From assembly GCA_022564695.1 (NCBI GenBank), contig JADFKX010000033.1, positions 1-15,046 of the forward strand: DNA of 15,046 nt. Reading direction: 5' to 3'. Origin of the DNA: Chloroflexota bacterium (GTDB taxonomy: Bacteria; Chloroflexota; Dehalococcoidia; SM23-28-2; RBG-16-64-32). The notes below the pieces were generated by a model. It did no database searches. It had not been told where the DNA came from and worked only from the letters and a program-made list of their open reading frames with translations. Below are positions 1 to 5,898 of this stretch, in pieces (position 1 is the stretch's first letter; each line of letters opens with the position of its first letter). Position numbers and translations under genes: made by a program.

Positions 1-461
1 CCCAAAAGCCCGTGCTCCTCAAACGCGGCATGTGGGCCACCATCGAGGAGTGGCTCCTGGCCGCCGAGTACATCCTCTCCCACGGCAACCGCGACGTTAT
101 CCTCTGCGAGCGCGGCATCCGCACCCATGAGACGGCCACTCGCTTCACCTTCGACGTGAACGCGATCCCCGTGGTCAAGCGGCTGAGCCACCTGCCCATC
201 ATCGGCGACCCCAGCCACGCCACCGGCAAGTGGTACTTGGTGCCGCCCATCGCCCTCTCGGCCGTGGCCGCCGGCGTCGATGGCCTCATGATCGAGGTGC
301 ACCCGAACCCGGACCAAGCCCTGTCCGACGGGGCGCAGTCGCTAACCCCGGCCAACTTCGAGAAGCTCATGGATCAGGTGCGCATCCTGGCGGAGGCGAT
401 GGGCCGGCCCGTCTTGCCGCCGATCGATGAGCTGGAGAAGGCGGCCAAGAAGGCAAGCTAG
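1..461 (+). CDS. aroF: 3-deoxy-7-phosphoheptulonate (DAHP) synthase, type I-beta, C-terminal part
   Basis: Partial gene. The frame is open from base 3 to the TAG at 459-461, so the 5' part lies outside the window. DAHP synthase condenses phosphoenolpyruvate with erythrose-4-phosphate, the first step of the shikimate pathway to aromatic amino acids. The visible ~152 residues carry family signatures in the expected order: KRGMWATIEEW, CERGIRTHE (substrate-phosphate site), DPSHATGKW, and IEVHPNPDQALSDGAQSL near the C-terminus, where metal and substrate ligands cluster. This matches the AroF/KDO8P-synthase-like type I-beta class rather than the AroG or plant-like type II classes. A GTG at 12 is in frame but lies inside the conserved barrel, so it is not the true start. 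No regulatory domain follows the barrel; whether an N-terminal ferredoxin-like domain exists cannot be seen. The nearest downstream gene is scpA, 130 bp away. Confidence 0.93.
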   Translation, partial: QKPVLLKRGMWATIEEWLLAAEYILSHGNRDVILCERGIRTHETATRFTFDVNAIPVVKRLSHLPIIGDPSHATGKWYLVPPIALSAVAAGVDGLMIEVHPNPDQALSDGAQSLTPANFEKLMDQVRILAEAMGRPVLPPIDELEKAAKKAS

Positions 462-482
462 GGCGCGGCTAGGAGTGGCTCG

Positions 483-504
483 GTAGCTACAGGGCTTCAG
501 CTCT
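483..504 (+). repeat. REP-like hairpin, GTAGC head with CTTCAG centre
   Basis: GTAG at 483-486 is followed by a short hairpin whose arms CAGGGCT and AGCTCTG flank a TC centre (one G.U pair). It lies 22 bp after the DAHP synthase stop. The same architecture recurs at 4612-4634 and 6224-6250. It may act as a transcript-end hairpin; no T-run follows. Confidence 0.5.
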
Positions 505-579
505 GCTGGGCGGGGCGGCGTTACTCTGCCCCGCGTACTTCACTGCGCCGGGCAGGATACCTACGCCGCTTCGCCCCGT

Positions 580-585
580 TATAAT
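580..585 (+). promoter_or_regulatory. -10 box for scpA, probably leaderless transcript
   Basis: A perfect TATAAT ends only six bases before the scpA ATG at 592. With the usual ~6-7 bp between the hexamer and the transcription start, the mRNA would begin at or next to the A of the ATG. No Shine-Dalgarno sequence is present, which fits leaderless translation. No clear -35 hexamer is visible at the expected distance. Confidence 0.6.
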
Positions 586-591
586 AACGGC

Positions 592-1320
592 ATGCTTGAG
601 CTCAAGGTCGACGGCTTCTCTGGGCCGCTCGATCTTCTTCTCGACCTCATCGAGCGCGATAAACTCGACATAACCACGCTCTCCCTCGCGCAGGTCGCCG
701 ACCAGTACTGGCAGCACGTCGAGTCGCAGCAGGACATGGAGCCGGACGCCCTCGCCGACTTCATCTTCATCGGCTCCAAGCTGCTCTACGTGAAGTCGTG
801 CGCCCTGTTGCCCTCCGCCGCGCCGCCTAAGGAGGAGCTGCGGCCGGACGAGGGCGTGGCCGCTGCCGAGCTCGCCAGCATGGTCGGGGAGTACAAGCGT
901 TTCCGCGACGCTGCCGCAGCCCTGGGCGAGCTTGAGGAGAAGGGGCAGCATGCCTACACGCGCCTTGCCCCCGGCAAGGAGATACCCCTGCCGCCCGGCC
1001 TTCAGGGTGTCACCGTGGACACTCTCATGCAGGCCGTCCAGGAGGCGCTCTCCCGCAAGCCGCCCGAACCCGAACAGGCCATCCTAGAGATCGAGCCGGT
1101 CAGCGTGGACGAAAAAATCGGCGAGCTCTCCCTCGCCCTGGAGCGCTCCCGAGGCCGGCTCGCATTCCATCCCCTGCTCCGCGACTGCGAGACGCGCACG
1201 GAGATCGTCGTCCTCTTCCTCGCCGTGCTGGAGATGATCAAATCCGGCCGTCTATGGGCGGAGCAGGACCACCCCTTCGGCGACATCACCCTTGTAGAGA
1301 CCCCTGCGGAGCCCGCGTAG
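592..1320 (+). CDS. scpA: Segregation and condensation protein A (ScpA)
   Basis: ScpA is the kleisin subunit of the bacterial SMC-ScpAB condensin, bridging the SMC heads and binding an ScpB dimer to organise and separate the chromosome. The 242-residue product opens with the kleisin signature (FSGPLDLLLDLIERDKLDI, residues ~9-27) and continues with the SMC-neck-binding helices. A DFIFIGSKLLYVKSCALLP segment lies near residues 60-80. A variable acidic linker follows, and the C-terminal winged helix (VLFLAVLEMIKSGRLWAEQ) contacts the SMC cap. Length is typical. The ATG at 592 is the first start and sits just after a TATAAT. The usual partner gene scpB does not follow; the next gene is a UroD-superfamily gene 79 bp away on the same strand, so scpB must be elsewhere or divergent. 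Identity is secure from motif order and length. Confidence 0.94.
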   Translation: MLELKVDGFSGPLDLLLDLIERDKLDITTLSLAQVADQYWQHVESQQDMEPDALADFIFIGSKLLYVKSCALLPSAAPPKEELRPDEGVAAAELASMVGEYKRFRDAAAALGELEEKGQHAYTRLAPGKEIPLPPGLQGVTVDTLMQAVQEALSRKPPEPEQAILEIEPVSVDEKIGELSLALERSRGRLAFHPLLRDCETRTEIVVLFLAVLEMIKSGRLWAEQDHPFGDITLVETPAEPA

Positions 1321-1383
1321 AGGGGGACTGGCTTCAGACTCTCTCCCGCGCTGCTCGCTCTGGCAACCCCCAGTCGTATCCCG

Positions 1384-1389
1384 TACACT
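1384..1389 (+). promoter_or_regulatory. Candidate -10 box before the UroD-like gene
   Basis: TACACT fits the TAnnnT -10 consensus and ends ten bases before the ATG at 1400, which predicts a 5' leader of only about four bases. No Shine-Dalgarno sequence precedes the ATG. The call rests on position and consensus only. Confidence 0.35.
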
Positions 1390-1399
1390 AAGCCTCACC

Positions 1400-2398
1400 A
1401 TGGGCGATAACATGTCCAAGCCGGAACGGGTCTTCGCCGCCCTCCGCGGCGACGAGGTCGACCGCGTCCCCGTCTCCGCCTGGTGGCACGATTTCGCACG
1501 CGAGTGGTCGTCAGAAGGGCTGGCGGAGGCCACCTTGGAGGCCTACCGCCGCTACGATTGGGACTTCATCAAGGTCAACCCTCGTGCCTGCTTCTACGCC
1601 GAGGACTGGGGCGCCCGCTACGTACAATCAGACCAGCCCAACCAGCAGCCTAAGCTCATCGAGCCCGGCGTCACCTCTCCCGCAGACCTGCGCCGCATCC
1701 GGCCGCTGGACGTCACCAGGGGCGCCTACGGGGAGCAGCTAGACGCCCTCGCCATCATCGCCGGGGAGCTGCACGGAGAGGCGCCCTTCATCCAGACCGT
1801 CTTCTCGCCCCTGGCGGCGATGAGCCGTCTCACCGGCTCAACCAAATACGTTCAGAAGCTGATGCGTGAGGCCCCGGACGATCTCCTCGCCGCCCTCGCG
1901 CCCGTCACCGAAACGCTGGCCGCCTACTCCGCTGCCTGCCTGGAGCGCGGCGCCTCCGGCATCTTCTTCGCCACCGTCGAGTGGGGCAGCGCCGACGTTA
2001 TCTCCGCGCAAGACTACGAACGCTTCGCGCGCCCCTTCGACCTGCTGGTGCTGGCCGCGGTGCGAAACGCGCCCTTCAACCTCTTCCACGTCTGCCGCGA
2101 CAACAACCACCTGACTCGTCTCCTGGACTACCCCGTACACGCCTTCCAGTGGGGCTCGCGCTCCCCCACGAACCCATCCCTCTCCGATATCGTCCCTATG
2201 ACCGACGAGGCCCTGATGGGCGGCGTCGATCACGGTCACACGATCCGGGAGGGCTCCCCCGCCGACGTCGCCGCCGAGGCCCGGGAGGCGCTTGACCACA
2301 CCGGCGGGCAGCGCTTCATCCTCGCCCCCGAGTGCTCCATTGACCCCCAGACGCCGCCGGAGAACATCCTCGCTTTGCTTGAGACGGTGCGATCGTGA
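1400..2398 (+). CDS. Uroporphyrinogen decarboxylase-superfamily protein (methyltransferase-like)
   Basis: The 332-residue protein has the UroD/MtaA-type TIM-barrel pattern. It starts with a KPERVFAALRGDEVDRVPV segment (residues ~7-25) and ends with APECSIDPQTPPENI, the family's C-terminal signature. It lacks the RQAGRY motif of true HemE, so heme-pathway uroporphyrinogen decarboxylase is unlikely. It does have H230-x-C232 (FHVCRDN) and C312, the H-x-C...C zinc-ligand layout of the cobalamin-linked methyltransferases MtaA/MtbA/CmuA, so a zinc-dependent methyl or alkyl transfer role is plausible. The substrate cannot be read from sequence, and no corrinoid protein is encoded nearby. ATG 1400 is used; ATG 1412 in frame is an alternative. 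Its TGA overlaps the GTG of ribF (GTGA), so the two are probably translationally coupled. Family confidence is high, function low. Confidence 0.82.
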   Translation: MGDNMSKPERVFAALRGDEVDRVPVSAWWHDFAREWSSEGLAEATLEAYRRYDWDFIKVNPRACFYAEDWGARYVQSDQPNQQPKLIEPGVTSPADLRRIRPLDVTRGAYGEQLDALAIIAGELHGEAPFIQTVFSPLAAMSRLTGSTKYVQKLMREAPDDLLAALAPVTETLAAYSAACLERGASGIFFATVEWGSADVISAQDYERFARPFDLLVLAAVRNAPFNLFHVCRDNNHLTRLLDYPVHAFQWGSRSPTNPSLSDIVPMTDEALMGGVDHGHTIREGSPADVAAEAREALDHTGGQRFILAPECSIDPQTPPENILALLETVRS

Positions 2399-3333
2399 GC
2401 GTCACCCTCGCCCGCGAGTCGCTGAGCCGCATCGCGCCGGGCCGTGACGCCGCCGTCACCATCGGCAAGTTTGACGGCGTTCATCGCGGCCATCAGCACC
2501 TCGTCTCCCACCTCATCGAGCGTGCCCATGCGGAGGGGCTCGCCTCGGTGGTCGTCGTGCTCTACCCTAACCCTTCCACCGTGCTCAGGCCGGGCACCGC
2601 CGTCTCCTACCTGACCAGCTTGGAGGAGCGACTGCAGCTCCTGCGCCGGCTGGGGGTGGACAGCGCCGGCATCATCCCCTTCACCTCGGAGCTGGCGCAG
2701 CTCTCCGCTAGCGACTTCGCCTCCCTCCTCGTCGAGGAGCTGAGCATGCGCCTCCTCTATGTCGGCCCGGACTTCGCCCTCGGCCGCCGCCGCGAGGGGA
2801 CCGTCGGCGTGCTGCGTAAGATCGGCGGCGAAATGGGCTTCCGCGTGGAGACGGCTGAGCTCCTCGCTCGGGACGGCGAGAAGGTTGGCTCCTCGGCCGT
2901 ACGTCAGGCCCTGGCCGACGGCGACGTAGAGGAGGTGGCGCGGCTGCTGGGCAGGCCCTTCACACTGGGCGGGCCCGTCGTGGCCGGTGCCCACCGCGGC
3001 GCTGGCCTGGGATTCCCCACCGCCAACATCGCCATCGGCCTTGACCGCGTCCTGCCCGCCTTCGGTGTCTACGTCACCCGCGCCTTCATTCGCGAAAATG
3101 AATACCTCTCCTGCACCAACATCGGCGTCCGCCCCACTTTCGACTCCGAGCCTCGTCCCACCGTGGAGGCGTTCATACTTGACTTCGACGACGACATCTA
3201 CGGCCAGGACATCCGAATCGACCTCCTTCACCGGCTGCGGGACGAGCTGCGGTTCGATTCAGTGGACGACCTCGTGACCCAGATGCACCGCGACATCGCT
3301 GACACCCGCGAGTACTTCCGTGCCCAAGCCTAG
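2395..3333 (+). CDS. ribF: Bifunctional riboflavin kinase / FMN adenylyltransferase (FAD synthetase)
   Basis: RibF phosphorylates riboflavin to FMN and then adenylates FMN to FAD in the cytoplasm. The 312-residue length is standard. The N-terminal nucleotidyltransferase domain has GKFDGVHRGH (residues 24-33, the HxGH-like ATP site), VGPDFALGRRREG, and the SSAVR motif before the domain boundary. The C-terminal kinase domain has GAHRGAGLGFPTANI near residue 200, the riboflavin kinase PTAN signature, and VEAFILDFDDDIYG, which includes the catalytic acidic residue region. It starts with GTG at 2395, overlapping the previous stop by four bases, and its 3' end overlaps the GTG of tyrS by 14 bases, giving a compact three-gene operon. 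Any organism with flavoproteins needs this enzyme, so the gene is probably essential. Nothing odd is seen in the protein. Confidence 0.96.
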   Translation: MSVTLARESLSRIAPGRDAAVTIGKFDGVHRGHQHLVSHLIERAHAEGLASVVVVLYPNPSTVLRPGTAVSYLTSLEERLQLLRRLGVDSAGIIPFTSELAQLSASDFASLLVEELSMRLLYVGPDFALGRRREGTVGVLRKIGGEMGFRVETAELLARDGEKVGSSAVRQALADGDVEEVARLLGRPFTLGGPVVAGAHRGAGLGFPTANIAIGLDRVLPAFGVYVTRAFIRENEYLSCTNIGVRPTFDSEPRPTVEAFILDFDDDIYGQDIRIDLLHRLRDELRFDSVDDLVTQMHRDIADTREYFRAQA

Positions 3334-4615
3334 AGTCCGCGTGCCAACTGACGACGAACTGCGCCGCATCACTACTCGCGCCGTCGCCGAGATCGTCCCC
3401 CAGCAGGAGTTCCGGGATGGCCTCCGCTCCGGCAAGCCCATGCGCCTCAAGATGGGGTTCGACCCCACCGTGCCGGTCATCACCCTCGGCTGGGCCGTCG
3501 GCCTGCGCAAGCTCCGTCAACTCCAGGACCTGGGCCATACCGTCGTCGTCATCATCGGCGACTGGACGGCCCGCATCGGCGACCCCTCCGGCGCCTCTCA
3601 GACCCGGCCCATGCTCACCACCGAGGAGGTGCAAGCCAACTCCGAGGCGATCCTGCGCCAGTTCTACAAGATCCTGGACGAACCCCGCACCGAGATCCGC
3701 CGCCAGTCCGAGTGGTTCGATCCGTTCCCCCTCACCGACGTCGTCCGCCTCTCCGCCCGCTTTACCGTGGCGCAGATCCTGCAACGTGACGACTTCGCTC
3801 AGCGCTACGCGGAGCACAAGCCTATCGGCCTCCACGAGCTGCTGTACCCCCTGCTCCAGGCCTACGACTCCGTGGCCGTGGAGGCGGACGTGGAGTTCGG
3901 CGGCACCGATCAGAAGTTCAACAACCTGGTGGGCCGCGAGATGCAGCGGGCCGCCGGCCAGAAAGCCGGCCCCGCCGGCGAGGGCCAGGCCGTGTTCCTG
4001 GTGCCGCTGCTCGTCGGCCTGGACGGCACGCAGAAGATGAGCCAGTCCCTGGGCAACTACATCGCCATCGACGACCCGCCCCACGACATGTACGGCAAGC
4101 TCATGTCCATCCCCGACACGCTGATTGAGGACTACTTCGAGCTCCTCACCGATGTACCGGATGATGAACTCGCCATCATCCGCAAGGCCGTCGAAAACGG
4201 GGGCGCGAAGGCGATGGAGAACAAGATGCACCTCGCCCGCGATATCGTGGCGTGGTTGCACAGCGAATCGGCCGCGCAAGATGCGGAAGGGGGGTTCGAG
4301 CGTACCTTCCGCAAGCGGGAGCTGCCGGAGGAAGCGATAGAAGTTCCATTGAGTTCTCTGCAAAAGGCGAAAGTGAGTCCCAGCGCCGAAGAAGCTGGAT
4401 TACAGTCCTATGACCTTGGCTCTGCCATCCACCAATACGGCCTTGCCTCGAGCCTTTCTGAAGCACGGAGACTGATTAAGCAAGGAGCCGTTGAGATTAA
4501 CGGCCGGAAGATCGCTTCCAATCTCAACCCGCTGGAGCCAGGCTCCGTCATCCGCGTTGGCAAGCACCGCTTCCTCCGTATTGTAGACGCTGATAAGCAC
4601 CCGCATTCCTCGTAG
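3320..4615 (+). CDS. tyrS: Tyrosyl-tRNA synthetase with atypical catalytic motifs
   Basis: Class I aminoacyl-tRNA synthetase of 431 residues, expected to charge tRNA-Tyr. The Rossmann core has MGFDPT (residues 45-50), LRKLRQLQDLGH, IGDWTARIGDPSG, the tyrosine-site pattern YPLLQAYDS, and EFGGTDQKFNN. The C-terminus is an S4-type RNA-binding domain (residues ~355-425, ARRLIKQGAVEINGRKI). Two active-site motifs deviate: HxGH reads T55-L-G-W58, and KMSKS reads KMSQS (239-243). The remaining motifs and length favour a real synthetase over a pseudogene. From about codon 338 the third-position GC drops sharply, as if the tail came from another source. GTG 3320 lies inside the ribF 3' end with no Shine-Dalgarno sequence, so translation is probably coupled to ribF. 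A GTAGC-headed hairpin overlaps the stop codon. Family assignment is firm; catalytic competence is uncertain. Confidence 0.9.
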   Translation: MPKPRVRVPTDDELRRITTRAVAEIVPQQEFRDGLRSGKPMRLKMGFDPTVPVITLGWAVGLRKLRQLQDLGHTVVVIIGDWTARIGDPSGASQTRPMLTTEEVQANSEAILRQFYKILDEPRTEIRRQSEWFDPFPLTDVVRLSARFTVAQILQRDDFAQRYAEHKPIGLHELLYPLLQAYDSVAVEADVEFGGTDQKFNNLVGREMQRAAGQKAGPAGEGQAVFLVPLLVGLDGTQKMSQSLGNYIAIDDPPHDMYGKLMSIPDTLIEDYFELLTDVPDDELAIIRKAVENGGAKAMENKMHLARDIVAWLHSESAAQDAEGGFERTFRKRELPEEAIEVPLSSLQKAKVSPSAEEAGLQSYDLGSAIHQYGLASSLSEARRLIKQGAVEINGRKIASNLNPLEPGSVIRVGKHRFLRIVDADKHPHSS

Positions 4616-4634
4616 CGGCGACCTTCAGGTCGCC
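4612..4634 (+). repeat. REP-like hairpin overlapping the tyrS stop
   Basis: GTAG (4612-4615) contains the tyrS TAG stop. It is followed by a perfect inverted repeat with arms GGCGACCT (4617-4624) and AGGTCGCC (4627-4634) around a TC centre. It could stabilise or end the operon transcript, but no T-run follows, so intrinsic termination is unproven. It begins the first copy of a longer repeat that runs into the G-rich block at 4673. Confidence 0.65.
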
Positions 4635-4988
4635 ACGGGGATGGGGGGCCACATACCGATACCCAGTGCCAACGCCGGGGGCGGGCCGGGTGGGACATAC
4701 AGACTTGGGAGTGGGGTGGTGAGGTGCATCCTGTGTGACGGAATTATGATCCGCGTCGGACAAGCACCCTAGCGCTTGCCCCGTCAATTTGCGCTGACGC
4801 CGAGGGTGGTTTGGGTGGGACAGGTCGCCTGGGGGTGGATCGGGCGGGGCCCGCGCCGCCCAAGATGCGCCATCACCTGGGGGCACGGTCGTGGCGTACC
4901 TCAGCCTGAAGCCCTGGGCATCGCAAGCCTCCTGCTGCCGCGGCCTCCGCTCCATAATCAGTACACCCTTCATGCGTTTCACGAATCC
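4635..4988. repeat. Repeat-rich spacer with G-rich interspersed repeats
   Basis: No credible gene is present. The stretch holds two blocks that recur in the spacer at 5493-5769. First, a 22-base block, CGCCGGGGGCGG then GCCGGGTGGG, at 4673-4694 recurs at 5666-5687 with one change. Second, 4841-4883 (GGGCGGGGCCCGCGCC ... CCATCACCTGGGGG) recurs at 5680-5723 with only a few differences. The shared block sits 45-48 bases after a CTTCAG-centred hairpin in both spacers. The stretch at 4803-4836 has four G-runs. These are intergenic repeats of unknown function. Confidence 0.6.
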
Positions 4989-5015
4989 TTGTAAAATGTT
5001 ATCCCCTCCTATAAT
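4989..5015 (+). promoter_or_regulatory. Promoter for the leader ORF and first paralog
   Basis: A perfect TATAAT is at 5010-5015, with TTGTAA at 4989-4994 as a weak -35 at a short 15-bp spacing. Transcription would start near 5022, about five bases before the ATG at 5027. The bases 4978-5015 are clearly more AT-rich than the surrounding repeats. Confidence 0.5.
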
Positions 5016-5026
5016 ATGGGCGCAAC

Positions 5027-5086
5027 ATGACCAGCGTAATCCGCGCCTACCCGGCAAGCGGCGACACTCCGATAACCCATGGCTGA
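5027..5086 (+). CDS. Putative 19-residue leader peptide ORF
   Basis: A small ORF reading MTSVIRAYPASGDTPITHG starts a few bases after the predicted transcription start and stops at TGA 5084-5086. It overlaps the ATG of the next gene (5079) by eight bases in a different frame. The main gene has no Shine-Dalgarno sequence, so ribosomes finishing this ORF could reinitiate at 5079. The peptide has no run of one amino acid that would suggest classic attenuation. It has no recognisable homology by eye; its existence is inferred from the start position, the overlap and the promoter. Confidence 0.4.
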   Translation: MTSVIRAYPASGDTPITHG

Positions 5087-5459
5087 ACCCCCCGAAGAGC
5101 TCCTCGCCGCGGTCAAAGACCAGGCTCAGGCCCGCGTCCGCATGGACATCCGGGGCGTCGCAAAGCACCTCACCCCCGAAGCGGTCGATAGCCTGCGTGC
5201 CTCCTTCCCCGGCCTCCCACCTCGCGTTAGCGACTTCAATATCGCCGGATGCGAACCCCGCGGCGACGATTTCGTCTTCGATATCCGCTACTCAGCGCGT
5301 GACCAGTCGTTCGTCGTCCGCAGCCGCTGGCGCAATCTGGAGGAAGGCTGGAGGGTCGTCCACGCGGAACGCCTCTGGGCGGAGGGCGAAAAGCGGCCCG
5401 GCATCGTCTCCCGTATCCTCGGCTTTCTCCTGCGCCCTCTCGCCTCCCTCCGCCGCTAG
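5079..5459 (+). CDS. Small NTF2/SnoaL-like protein of unknown function, paralog 1
   Basis: The 126-residue protein is not recognised as a named family. It has an N-terminal helical stretch (AVKDQAQARVRMDIRGVAKHL, with the MDI later shared), then predicted beta strands including GDDFVFDIRYSARDQSFVVRSRW, a layout resembling NTF2/SnoaL-like alpha+beta folds (inference). It aligns over most of its length with the product of 5899-6204: shared VKD, MDI, L-x-P-x-A, GDD, QSF-x-VR-x-RW and a W-x-x-x-x-A motif. It differs by a C-terminal extension, residues ~103-126 (PGIVSRILGFLLRPLASLRR), amphipathic and basic, which could touch the membrane. There is no signal peptide. It starts at ATG 5079 without a Shine-Dalgarno sequence and overlaps the short leader ORF. 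Its last codons lie in a 44-bp direct repeat whose second copy is upstream of the paralog. Function unknown. Confidence 0.72.
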   Translation: MAEPPEELLAAVKDQAQARVRMDIRGVAKHLTPEAVDSLRASFPGLPPRVSDFNIAGCEPRGDDFVFDIRYSARDQSFVVRSRWRNLEEGWRVVHAERLWAEGEKRPGIVSRILGFLLRPLASLRR

Positions 5460-5492
5460 CCGCTTCGCGCTGCTGCCGTTGCCTGCTCCTCC
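5449..5492 (+). repeat. 44-bp direct repeat, copy 1 (end of paralog 1)
   Basis: Begins TCCGCCGCTAGCCGC, including the stop codon of the 5079 gene, and matches 5770-5813 at 41 of 44 positions by hand alignment. Here the segment matching the -35 box reads TTGCCT, and the place of the -10 box 17 bp later reads TCATTC, so this copy has no promoter. Confidence 0.85.
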
Positions 5493-5769
5493 GCGCCCCC
5501 GTCATTCTGAGCGCCGACCACGATCGCTCACGGCAGGCCCGCTGGCCGCGAAGGAATCTGGGGTCGAGTGGGGTAGTGGGTCAGGTGGCCTCGTAACCAG
5601 AACGCCGGCCGCCTTCAGGCCGCCCGCTGGGGGTGCTGGGGCTCACGTGCGTTTAGGAGCGAAAGCGCCGGGGGCGGGCCGGGCGGGGCCCGCGCCTCGC
5701 CAAGAGGCCCCATCACCTGGGGGTGGGGTGGTGTGGCGAAGCACCGGCGCCTCAGGCTGCGGCGTGAAC
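5493..5769. repeat. Repeat-rich spacer between the two paralogs
   Basis: No gene is supported. In order it holds GTCATTCTGAGCG (5501-5513) paired with GCGAAGGAATCTGGGG (5548-5563), which look like the ends of a widespread intergenic repeat; a CTTCAG-centred segment with direct GGCCGCC copies (5607-5620), lacking the GTAGC head and only weakly palindromic; the G-rich block 5666-5687; and the block 5680-5723 ending CATCACCTGGGGG. The last two recur in the spacer downstream of tyrS in the same order relative to a CTTCAG hairpin. The spacer is bounded by the 44-bp direct repeats. Confidence 0.6.
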
Positions 5770-5813
5770 TCCGCCGCTAGCCGCGTCGCGCTGCTGCCGT
5801 TGACAGCTCCTCC
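5770..5813 (+). repeat. 44-bp direct repeat, copy 2 (carries a -35 box)
   Basis: Near-identical to 5449-5492, offset by 321 bp. Two of the three differences fall in one hexamer and give TTGACA at 5800-5805 where copy 1 has TTGCCT. The copy ends ten bases before the -10 box at 5823. Confidence 0.85.
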
Positions 5814-5828
5814 CCACATCCGTATATT
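5800..5828 (+). promoter_or_regulatory. Sigma-70-type promoter for paralog 2
   Basis: TTGACA at 5800-5805, a 17-bp spacer and TATATT at 5823-5828 give a near-consensus housekeeping promoter. Transcription should start near 5835, leaving a leader of about 64 bases before the ATG at 5899. The -35 box lies inside the 44-bp direct repeat. Confidence 0.75.
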
Positions 5829-5839
5829 CGCAATCGAAC

Positions 5840-5876
5840 CTGCCTGCCGCGTGCCCGCCTCAGGAGGGGTAGGCAG
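5840..5876 (+). promoter_or_regulatory. 5' leader hairpin of paralog 2
   Basis: CTGCCT (5840-5845) can pair with AGGCAG (5871-5876) right at the 5' end of the predicted transcript. The loop contains CAGGAGGGG, a Shine-Dalgarno-like sequence far from the start codon. The real ribosome site AAGGAGG (5888-5894) lies four bases before the ATG. A stabilising or regulatory role is possible but untested. Confidence 0.3.
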
Positions 5877-5898
5877 ATCCACCGCGCAAGGAGGAGCC

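Noticed and set aside
1400..2398. Annotation as heme-pathway uroporphyrinogen decarboxylase HemE
   Set aside because: The RQAGRY motif is absent, and the H-x-C...C pattern points to the methyltransferase branch.
2236..3231. A 331-codon minus-strand open frame opposite ribF
   Set aside because: It is antisense to the ribF and UroD-like coding sequence with no recognisable motif.
3477..3501. Frameshift as the cause of the missing HxGH motif in tyrS
   Set aside because: The flanking motifs GFDPT and LRKLRQ stay in one frame on both sides, and no alternative frame restores HxGH.
3173..4363. A 396-codon minus-strand open frame opposite ribF and tyrS
   Set aside because: It is antisense to clear genes in a GC-rich genome, where such shadow frames are common, and it has no domain pattern.
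4548..5168. A 206-codon minus-strand open frame over the spacer after tyrS
   Set aside because: It spans hairpins and G-rich repeats, and shares a PPGDGASW string with a minus-strand frame at 5643-5927 because both cross the same repeat. That is repeat translation, not protein homology.
4612..5769. CRISPR array or tRNA in the repeat spacers
   Set aside because: The repeats are few, unequally spaced and differ in length, and no cloverleaf or regular repeat-spacer pattern could be found.
5449..5813. The 44-bp repeats as target-site duplications of an inserted element
   Set aside because: They are too long for transposon target duplications, and no transposase or matching terminal inverted repeats lie between them.
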